Below are positions 34,739 through 41,005 of a DNA stretch of 41,005 nt, piece after piece (the first letter of the stretch is position 1; every line of letters starts with the position of its first letter). The notes under the pieces were generated by a model. The model did no database searches and was not told where the DNA came from. It saw nothing but the letters and a program-made list of their open reading frames with translations. The DNA is taken from the NCBI GenBank assembly GCA_938023075.1, contig CALHDG010000062.1:1-41005 (forward strand), given 5' to 3'. Made by a program: the position numbers and the translations under genes. The DNA is from an uncultured Chitinophagales bacterium (GTDB lineage Bacteria > Bacteroidota > Bacteroidia > Chitinophagales > JAHDHT01).

Positions 34739-34780
34739 TCAATGAATGAATCAATGAATGAATCAATTGATCAATCAATA
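34739..34780. repeat. 12-bp tandem repeat TCAATGAATGAA
   Basis: Two exact units (34739-34750 and 34751-34762) and degenerate TCAATT/TCAATCAATAA continuations, in the gap before the membrane protein at 34813. Simple sequence with no other signal. Confidence 0.7.
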
Positions 34781-34812
34781 ATTAATCTATTAACAATTCA
34801 TCGTTTTAAAAA

Positions 34813-35928
34813 ATGCACTTTATTATACAAACCATTATTAGCCTAATTGTTATTTACATTGTAAGTAGCATTATCAACTCTTTAATTGTTGAGTTTTTTG
34901 CTCAATGGTTCAACATGCGGGGTAATTTTCTGCGTTATCACTTAATCAATTTTTTTAGGGTTGAGAAACCGCCAAAACTAAGTGCCTTTGGTCGGTTGGT
35001 TTTGTGGTTCAAAAAAAAGTTTGATCGAAAAGGAATCTACGATGAAATTACTAATTTCGGAGAGTTGTTTTACGATCATTTTATAATCAAAAATTTTTCT
35101 AAAAAAAGAAAAGAATATCCTGGCTACATTGATAAAAAACTATTCTCCAATACGCTGTATGATTTGTTATTAAAAGATATTGATCCTGAAAAATATAAAG
35201 TTACCGAACCGGATGACATTGAAATTGATGATAATATTGATTTGGAATTTCAGGTGAAATTATCTAAGCCGGTAAAGCAAATTATTAGTAATATCTTAAA
35301 AAAATCGGCACATTACGAAAAAAAATTAGATCAGGTAGCCGATGAAATTGAAGATTTGTATGAAACTTATATGGATCGAATTTCGGAGTGGTATAAACGC
35401 CGTATGAAGCGCATTTTATTTGTAAGTGGTCTGTTAATAGCCATGGTTTCTAATTTAGATAGTTTTAATTTATTTACCGCTTTTAAAAACGACAGTCAAT
35501 TGCGGAATGAATATTATGCTATTGCCCAACAAGTTGGTCAACTGGAAAGTATTGAATTGCAAGACAGTGTAAAACAACAACTGACACAAAAATTGCTTAA
35601 AAAAGTGATCAAAAAAGAAGATACGCTTTTAGTAATCGACCCCGCTTTAGTTGATTCGGTAACCATAGGAACAGTGTTAGAAATAGTGCTACCGGCAGGC
35701 TTACAAAAAATATCACACACCAATGAATTGCCACTTGGTTGGCGAAAAGATGTTGCTGACTTAAAACCAAGCCGTTTTTACAATGCCGATCATTTTATGA
35801 ATGGCTATTTTGAAATGTTGAGAGCTTGGTTAGTGAAATTGATTGGCTTATGTATTACCGGTGTTGCCCTATCTTTCGGAGCAACATTTTGGTTTGATCT
35901 ACTCAAAAAATTATTACACTTTGGCTAA
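34813..35928 (+). CDS. Membrane protein of unknown function
   Basis: 371 residues. One N-terminal membrane segment (about 4-28), a long charged cytoplasmic or periplasmic region with F-Y-D-H-x-I-I-K near residue 94, a second segment at about 200-217 and a third at about 339-362 followed by F-G-A-T-F-W-F-D-L-L. This layout and the final G-A-x-F-W-F-D-L-L motif match a family of uncharacterised large bacterial membrane proteins. No enzyme motif is seen. It is a single gene, 166 bases after the T9SS protein. Confidence 0.75.
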   Translation: MHFIIQTIISLIVIYIVSSIINSLIVEFFAQWFNMRGNFLRYHLINFFRVEKPPKLSAFGRLVLWFKKKFDRKGIYDEITNFGELFYDHFIIKNFSKKRKEYPGYIDKKLFSNTLYDLLLKDIDPEKYKVTEPDDIEIDDNIDLEFQVKLSKPVKQIISNILKKSAHYEKKLDQVADEIEDLYETYMDRISEWYKRRMKRILFVSGLLIAMVSNLDSFNLFTAFKNDSQLRNEYYAIAQQVGQLESIELQDSVKQQLTQKLLKKVIKKEDTLLVIDPALVDSVTIGTVLEIVLPAGLQKISHTNELPLGWRKDVADLKPSRFYNADHFMNGYFEMLRAWLVKLIGLCITGVALSFGATFWFDLLKKLLHFG

Positions 35929-36116
35929 TGACCTTTTGGTTATGTATATTATTCAATTATTTCAACCCCATTAAAAACATTAATGATGATGGCTTGTTGT
36001 TCAGTTGTTATACCTATACTGTAGTCACAAGCAAAAACAAGAAAACGTGCAACCTTTTGGCAATATTACACGTCATTAATTCATATAAATCTATTTTCTA
36101 AACCATAAAAACATAA

Positions 36117-37403
36117 ATGATGACGGTAATTAAACATATTATACTAATTTTTAGTCTATTAATTTCATTAAACCTTACAGCCCAAACTGAATTAATAGTA
36201 CCTGTGGCGGCAGAACCAGGCTCAAACGCCGCAGCAGATGCGTATTTATTTGCCCAACCCACAACTATTTGGGTTAATTATGTGGCTTTTCAGCTTAGTG
36301 AAATAAATGTTTCCGATACCTTCAATGTAAGGTTTCATGCCGAAGATTACAATATTGTCTTCGATAGGAAGGAAGAAAGAGGCTTTAACAATTACATTTG
36401 GTTTGGTACTAATATTGATGGCGATGGCAGCATAATAATTAGTGTATTAGGTAATGATGAACAAGGTATTCTTACAAAAGGCAACGAAATTTACCGCATT
36501 TTAACTACGGCAGATAAAATAACAGCCGTTGTTCATATAGATCAAAGTAAATATCCGGCAGAAGCTTGTTTTACATCAGGTGCATTAATACCCGGCAATC
36601 AAAAAAGCACCACCAACCAAAGCCAGCAAAAAGAAGCGAACCATATTAAACAAGCCTTAGAAAGCGGTTGCACAGTTAAAGGTCTAATACTCTATACCCC
36701 GGCAGCCGAAGCAGCCATGAAAGGCAGCGGTATCCCTATGCTGACCAATGTTAAAAATGCAATTCAACAGGCAGTTGAAGTTACTAATCAAGCATTTGTA
36801 CGGAGTGAAATAACTACTTATAATCCTATAGAATTGGTGCAGATAAGCCAACTGGATTTCGTAGAAGAAACAGATTCCATTATTCCTGATTTGTATAGAC
36901 TTCAAGATTCTACCTTCGTTCAAAACCTCAGAAACCAATACAATGCTGATTTTTGTATGTTAATTACCGATGAGGTATATGAAGGTTGCGGGGTCGCCTT
37001 TTTGGGCGGTAGTAAAGATTGGGCTTATGGTATAGTGCAATATAATTGTATGATAAACAATTTGAGTTTTGCCCATGAGTTTGGCCATATGTTTGGAGCA
37101 GATCATGATGCAAACGCCGTAAGTAAGCCCCAAAACCTCACCGGCTACAATCATGGATATATTTACTATACCAACAAGTGGCGCACCATAATGAGTTACA
37201 ATGCGCCCTGCGATGCTATGGGATTTAATTGCACCAGAGTTCCATTCTTTTCTAATCCCGATGTTAATTATCCTATTGATAGCATACCAATGGGTACTTT
37301 AGCAAAAGAAAATAATGCTAAAACATGTCGTGATAATTTTGACAAAATGGCACGTTTTAATCAGCCTGATGATAATTTCTCATTAAGCAATACTACCTAT
37401 TAA
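36117..37403 (+). CDS. Secreted metzincin (reprolysin-like) metalloprotease, C-terminus cut by a frameshift
   Basis: 428 residues with a signal peptide (to about residue 22, L-T-A-Q). The catalytic domain has H-E-F-G-H-M-F-G-A-D-H (the metzincin HExxHxxGxxH zinc site, about residue 320) and a Met-turn in T-I-M-S-Y-N about 40 residues later. It is similar to reprolysin-like or peptidyl-Asp metallopeptidases of Bacteroidota. A pro-region of about 175 residues with a single Cys may act as a cysteine switch, but this is inference. The frame stops at 37403, and a homologous C-terminal domain continues in the -1 frame (see 37403-37591), so the gene is probably disrupted at its end, or the sequence lost one T. 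Confidence 0.88.
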   Translation: MMTVIKHIILIFSLLISLNLTAQTELIVPVAAEPGSNAAADAYLFAQPTTIWVNYVAFQLSEINVSDTFNVRFHAEDYNIVFDRKEERGFNNYIWFGTNIDGDGSIIISVLGNDEQGILTKGNEIYRILTTADKITAVVHIDQSKYPAEACFTSGALIPGNQKSTTNQSQQKEANHIKQALESGCTVKGLILYTPAAEAAMKGSGIPMLTNVKNAIQQAVEVTNQAFVRSEITTYNPIELVQISQLDFVEETDSIIPDLYRLQDSTFVQNLRNQYNADFCMLITDEVYEGCGVAFLGGSKDWAYGIVQYNCMINNLSFAHEFGHMFGADHDANAVSKPQNLTGYNHGYIYYTNKWRTIMSYNAPCDAMGFNCTRVPFFSNPDVNYPIDSIPMGTLAKENNAKTCRDNFDKMARFNQPDDNFSLSNTTY

Positions 37404-37591
37404 GCAACAACGGTTTGTATGCCAATATTTTAGCCAAGCAAAACATCACCTCATCTGGTTCGGTAATTGTGCAAGATAGTGCCACTTTAATTTTAAAAGC
37501 CGGGCAAAGGATAAAATTAAATGAAGGCTTTTCTACAAAAAGCAAAGTAGATGTTGATATTAAAATTGAAACCATAGAAGACTGTCCTTAA
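37403..37591 (+). pseudogene. Out-of-frame C-terminal surface domain of the metalloprotease
   Basis: Read in the -1 frame relative to the metalloprotease, codons from 37403 to a TAA at 37589-37591 give about 62 residues containing L-I-L-K-A-G-Q-R-I-K-L-N-E-G-F. This is the same domain type as the end of the Kazal/Kunitz protein ([15 protein letters not shown]). One extra T in the T pair at 37400-37401 would restore a single frame through Y-L-S-N-N-G. It could be a true mutation or an assembly error. Confidence 0.75.
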
Positions 37592-37617
37592 TTTCTTTTA
37601 ACTGAAGTACAATTGTT

Positions 37618-39153
37618 ATGAATTATAAAATTTTAGTAATAGCTATAGGCATACTTTATTATTATGAAAATATTGTAGCCCAATGCCACATTGACGACTG
37701 GACAGCACTGAAAGCACTTTACGAAAGTACCAATGGTGATAACTGGGAAGAAAAGGAGGGTTGGGAACAAATAAAAGGTGAAAGTCCGCCACCAGATTGC
37801 GATTTAAGTATAATGAAAGGAATTATTTTAGACAAAGATTATAATACAAGAGTTGAAGAATTATTATTACCAGGAAATAATTTGACAGGCTTTATACATA
37901 ATGAAATATCTAAATTGAAAAAATTAAAAACATTGATTCTTTTCAATAATAAGATAAGTGGTAGTATCCCGAATTCCATTGGTGAGTTAAACAACCTTGT
38001 AACTTTGGATATTGCGATTAATTTATTGGATGGCAGCATACCACCTGAAATTGGAAACTTAAGTAATTTAGTCTGGATTTATTTATTTAGTAATCAACTT
38101 AGTGGTGAAATACCACCAGAGCTTGGTAATATAGAAAGTTTATGGTTTATCTATTTAAATGACAATAAACTAACTGGTGAAATTCCAGAAGAATTAGGTA
38201 ATTTAAGCATTGGTATTCATCTTTTTTTAAGTAATAATCAATTAACCGGTACTATCCCACCTGTATTTGCTGATTTTTTCTTTGAAAGCTTAACCTTTAC
38301 TTTATTCAACAATAACATGAGCGGTTGTTTTGATGCCAGCTTAACTAAGCTGTGTGATAAGTTTAAAGATGGCATTTACGGTTTTGGCGATTCTATAAGT
38401 GAAGGCAATGATTTTGATGCTACTTGGATGGAGTTTTGTTTTGAAGGTAAAGGTGTTTGCGATACCGTTAACCGTTGTCATCCAGCAGATTGGCAAGCCT
38501 TACAAACTATTTATCAAAACTATGGTGGTGATAATTGGTTAGAAACTGCTGGTTGGGATAGTGTAATTATAAACCAAGATACCATACCCGAAACTTGCAA
38601 TTTAGACGATTTACATGGCGTTGCAACTAATACCAATGGAAGAGTTGACTCTGTTAATTTATCCGCCAATCAACTTACAGGCAACTTTACAGCTGATTGG
38701 CTAAATTTAGATTCTTTGACTTACCTTAATATAGCTAACAATAACCTAAGTGGTTGTTTCGATAGCTTGGCAGTTGAACTTTGCCAAGAACTCAACTCAT
38801 CCTATTTTGTTGCTGACAGTTTAATTGACAAAGGCAATAACTTTGAATCTTCGTGGTCGTTCTTTTGTACTTACCAAACTTGCGATACCACAAGTACGAG
38901 TATTTTCAGCTTGGTTAATCACCATCCTTTAAATTTATTTCCTAATCCAGCAGATGAATTTATTTATATAAATGGTGAATTTCCGTTAAGTGGTAATCTT
39001 GAATATGCGTTATTCTCTATTCATGGGAAATGCTTAGCTAAAGCAATTCTTAAAGAAGACAAAGTAAATATCTCATCTTTAAAATCAGGTACTTATTTTT
39101 TGATAATCAGAAACAGCAAAAAAGTATATTCAAGCAGATTTGTTAAAATATAA
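37618..39153 (+). CDS. T9SS-exported leucine-rich-repeat protein
   Basis: 511 residues with a signal peptide (to about residue 21, I-V-A-Q). Two modules each begin with a D-W-x-A-L-x-x-x-Y-x-x-x-x-G-D-N-W motif (about 26 and 288). The first carries five plant-type LRRs with the G-x-I-P-x-x-I/L-G-x-L core (about 90-240). The second holds a shorter LRR stretch (about 340-385). The end is a type A sorting domain (L-F-P-N-P-A-D-E, G-T-Y-F-L-I-I, S-R-F-V-K-I). Such proteins are commonly surface adhesins or binding proteins; the ligand is unknown. It is 27 bases after the metalloprotease fragment and may be co-transcribed. Confidence 0.92.
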   Translation: MNYKILVIAIGILYYYENIVAQCHIDDWTALKALYESTNGDNWEEKEGWEQIKGESPPPDCDLSIMKGIILDKDYNTRVEELLLPGNNLTGFIHNEISKLKKLKTLILFNNKISGSIPNSIGELNNLVTLDIAINLLDGSIPPEIGNLSNLVWIYLFSNQLSGEIPPELGNIESLWFIYLNDNKLTGEIPEELGNLSIGIHLFLSNNQLTGTIPPVFADFFFESLTFTLFNNNMSGCFDASLTKLCDKFKDGIYGFGDSISEGNDFDATWMEFCFEGKGVCDTVNRCHPADWQALQTIYQNYGGDNWLETAGWDSVIINQDTIPETCNLDDLHGVATNTNGRVDSVNLSANQLTGNFTADWLNLDSLTYLNIANNNLSGCFDSLAVELCQELNSSYFVADSLIDKGNNFESSWSFFCTYQTCDTTSTSIFSLVNHHPLNLFPNPADEFIYINGEFPLSGNLEYALFSIHGKCLAKAILKEDKVNISSLKSGTYFLIIRNSKKVYSSRFVKI

Positions 39154-39230
39154 ACAAATCCACCAAAGCTACCGTGTATTTAAAAAACATCATCATCAGG
39201 CTTTTTATCAAAATTAATTATCTTTCGAAA

Positions 39231-40382
39231 ATGAAACGAAAAATAAAAATGGGTATGGTAGGTGGTGGCACAGGTGCTTTTATCGGCGAAGTTCATCGAA
39301 TGGCTGCTCGCTTAGATGGTTATATCGATTTGGTTTGTGGAGCCTTTAGTAGCAATCCTAAAAAGTCAAAGGCATCTGGTAAAGCCTTGTTTTTACCGGC
39401 TGATCGCGTATACAAATCTTATTATGAAATGTTTCAACAAGAGGCACTGTTGCCCGAAGGGGAGCGGATGGATTTCGTATCTATTGTAACGCCCAACCAT
39501 TTACATTTTGAACCGGCTAAGCTAGCTTTACAAAGTGGATTTCATGTAGTTTGCGATAAACCGGTTACCTTTAATTTGGAAGAAGCCAAAGAACTGAAAA
39601 AAATTATTAACAAAGAGCAGAGGTTGTTTGCCTTAACCCATAATTACACGGGTTATCCTATGGTAAAAGAAGCCAAAGCGATGGTTGTTGCCGACAGATT
39701 AGGCAAGCTACGGCGCTGTATTGTCGAATATCCGCAAGGGTGGCTTTCGACCCGTTTAGAAGCAACCGGACAGAAGCAAGCGGATTGGCGTACCGACCCC
39801 AAAAAGAGCGGTAAAGCCGGAGCTATAGGAGATATTGGAACACACGCTGAAAATTTATTAGCATACATAACCGGATTAGAAATTACCCATGTTTGCGCCG
39901 ACCTAAACACTTTTGTAAAAGGCAGAAAGTTAGATGACGATGGAGCCATCTTACTAAAATTAGAAGATGGTGCCAAAGCCATTTTGTTAGCAAGCCAAAT
40001 TGCTGCCGGCGAAGAAAATAATTTACGCATCCGAATTTATGGGGAAAAAGGAGGCTTAGATTGGAGCCAGCAAAACCCCAATACCTTATATTATAGAACT
40101 TTAAATAAATCTATGCAAGTATTGCGAACCGGTGTTGGTCAACAGGCAAAAACTACACAGGCGGCAATCCGCATTCCCGCCGGTCATCCAGAAGGATTTT
40201 TGGAAGCCTTCGCCAATATCTATAAAAATTTTGCCTTAACCATATCTCAACATCTGGAAGGAAAAAAACTAAAAGCTATCAATACAGATTTTCCAACTAT
40301 TGACGATGGTATTAGAGGCATGCGTTTTATTGACCGGGTAGTGGCGTCTGCCCAATCAGATCAAAAATGGATAAAATTTTAA
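39231..40382 (+). CDS. Gfo/Idh/MocA family oxidoreductase
   Basis: 383 residues from the ATG at 39231; a GTG at 39174 would add 19 residues ahead of the Rossmann fold. The N-terminal NAD(P)-binding domain shows M-G-M-V-G-G-G-T-G-A-F-I-G. The catalytic-type D-K-P motif is in V-V-C-D-K-P-V-T-F, and G-D-I-G-T-H supplies the C-terminal domain Asp/His. It belongs to a subgroup seen in many Bacteroidota that oxidise sugars or inositol-like polyols; the substrate is not decided by sequence. It is a single gene, with the next gene on the other strand. Confidence 0.9.
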   Translation: MKRKIKMGMVGGGTGAFIGEVHRMAARLDGYIDLVCGAFSSNPKKSKASGKALFLPADRVYKSYYEMFQQEALLPEGERMDFVSIVTPNHLHFEPAKLALQSGFHVVCDKPVTFNLEEAKELKKIINKEQRLFALTHNYTGYPMVKEAKAMVVADRLGKLRRCIVEYPQGWLSTRLEATGQKQADWRTDPKKSGKAGAIGDIGTHAENLLAYITGLEITHVCADLNTFVKGRKLDDDGAILLKLEDGAKAILLASQIAAGEENNLRIRIYGEKGGLDWSQQNPNTLYYRTLNKSMQVLRTGVGQQAKTTQAAIRIPAGHPEGFLEAFANIYKNFALTISQHLEGKKLKAINTDFPTIDDGIRGMRFIDRVVASAQSDQKWIKF

Positions 40383-40396
40383 GTTTTTATGTTCAG

Positions 40397-40654
40397 TTAA
40401 TTTTCAAAAGGATTATTCGGTAATTTATTCAACAGTTCAGAATAACGATTCGTGTCAAACACCTTTTCATCCCTAAACATTTCTTGCATTTGAATTTGTA
40501 TACAATCAGCAATCATTAGTTTAGCTCTTTTCTTATTGATGCCCAAACCAAGTAGCCGCGTTAAGGTTGCTTTGGTTTCAGGTGGGTCATCCATGTTTAA
40601 TTGATTTTCTACAACTTGAAGCAATTGTTCTTTTACTATTTCATGAGAATCCAT
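40397..40654 (-). CDS. Small conserved helical protein of unknown function
   Basis: 85 residues from the ATG at 40654 (M-D-S-H-E-I-V); an ATG seven codons earlier is less likely. It is all-helical by composition. The motif N-M-D-D-P-P-E-T-K-A-T-L-x-R-L-L-G-L-G, followed by a second helix with A-D-C-I, resembles a broad family of small bacterial proteins with a D-P-P-E-T/V core. It is convergent with the oxidoreductase, 14 bases apart. Confidence 0.65.
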   Translation of the reverse strand: MDSHEIVKEQLLQVVENQLNMDDPPETKATLTRLLGLGINKKRAKLMIADCIQIQMQEMFRDEKVFDTNRYSELLNKLPNNPFEN

Positions 40655-40763
40655 ATACACACTATTTGTTGGCAAAAAGTATTTATTTTTTACATGATTT
40701 CCTAAATTTTTAACGGTTTATCTAAAAAAATAAAGTAGTGAGCACCGTTGTATTTATTTTCTT

Positions 40764-40874
40764 GAAGCGAAACTTTTGAGCATTACAATAAGGTTGGTCC
40801 CGCTTTCCGCTCAAATGCTGCGGCTGCACACAAATGCCAACGCTTCAGGCAGCATAACCGCTGCAACCTTATAT
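40764..40874 (-). repeat. Structured intergenic repeat, copy C
   Basis: Minus orientation. The outer helix differs from the other copies: ATAAGGTT (40788-40795) pairs with AACCTTAT (40865-40872) over 8 perfect pairs. P2 is ATGCTGC (40815-40821) with GCAGCAT (40849-40855). The tail GTTTCGCTTC (minus strand) is 40764-40773. It lies just downstream of the terminator of the minus-strand gene at the right edge. Confidence 0.85.
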
Positions 40875-40890
40875 CCGCATGTCTATGTTG

Positions 40891-40928
40891 AAAAAAACCG
40901 CAAAGCTTTATGGTTAAAAGCTTTGCGG
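40891..40928 (-). terminator. Strong terminator of the right-edge minus-strand gene
   Basis: CCGCAAAGCTTT (40898-40909) and AAAGCTTTGCGG (40917-40928) pair over 12 bp with a 7-base loop. On the minus strand the stem is followed by seven T. Confidence 0.9.
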
Positions 40929-40929
40929 A

Positions 40930-41005
40930 CTAAATGATTTCACCTATTTTGGTGATGTTACAATCATTAGGTACGAAAATAGTAAAAAGTAAGCAGACCA
41001 TTAAC
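40930..41005 (-). CDS. C-terminal end of a minus-strand gene (partial)
   Basis: Of the three minus-strand frames only one is open from the window edge to a TAG at 40932-40930, giving about 24 residues with L-M-V-C-L-L-F-T-I-F-V. The strong terminator two bases beyond the stop supports a real gene end. The product cannot be named. Confidence 0.45.
   Translation of the reverse strand, partial: LMVCLLFTIFVPNDCNITKIGEII

Noticed and set aside
37390-37410. Programmed -1 ribosomal frameshift in the metalloprotease
   Set aside because: No X-XXY-YYZ slippery heptamer at the junction and no clear downstream structure; a lost T explains it more simply.

Overview
The window is one stretch of a low-GC Bacteroidota chromosome. 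The evidence is repeated use of T9SS C-terminal sorting domains and SprB repeats, promoter boxes of the TAnnTTTG type, and Bacteroidota-typical families (DUF4175, BT_3928-like DoxX protein, the non-canonical EF-G paralogue, AAA/DUF4143 ATPase). Kazal-rich and IPTL-CTERM secreted proteins hint at a free-living Saprospiria- or Chitinophagia-like lineage, but the exact class is not certain. No phage, integrase, transposase, CRISPR array, rRNA or tRNA was seen.

Layout. 1-1797 is the end of a large secreted repeat protein with an IPTL-CTERM (exosortase-type) anchor. 1925-2794 is a secreted protein of unknown role. 2945-4763 (minus strand) is a short phenylacetyl-CoA epoxidase operon, paaA - kinase-like gene - paaB, without paaC, paaD or paaE. 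5001-6248 is a DoxX/thioredoxin-like membrane protein. 6305-8720 holds an unknown secreted protein and a cysteine-rich lipoprotein. 8950-10311 is an AAA/DUF4143 ATPase with a four-unit, 33-bp palindrome array directly upstream. 10832-12925 is a secreted Kazal/Kunitz proteinase-inhibitor protein. Next come rnhB, an L-domain-like surface protein, and a compact plus-strand run: DUF4175 protein, RsbW-like ATPase, thyA, folA, BASS transporter. 22719-24845 is an EF-G paralogue. 25326-29220 is a lipoprotein followed by a TldD/TldE protease pair. 29649-31914 is a CAP-domain lipoprotein and a PBP4-type DD-carboxypeptidase. 32142-39153 is a surface and secreted block: SprB/T9SS protein, membrane protein, frameshifted metzincin, LRR/T9SS protein. 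The right end has a Gfo/Idh/MocA oxidoreductase, a small conserved protein and the tail of a minus-strand gene.

Theme. Much of the window is devoted to the cell envelope and secretion. At least two surface-sorting routes are used (T9SS and IPTL-CTERM), together with Tat export and lipoproteins. A secreted protease and a secreted multi-headed protease inhibitor carry related C-terminal domains.

Non-coding highlights. An intergenic element occurs five times (7444-7556, 21314-21429, 22459-22573, 26042-26155, 40764-40874), in both orientations. It can fold into two helices flanking a highly conserved internal loop, and the helices are kept by compensatory base changes between copies, so the fold is probably under selection. 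Other structures are a three-tier inverted repeat at 8735-8827, a 45-bp near-perfect palindrome at 15712-15756, and the 33-bp operator-like array at 10326-10449.
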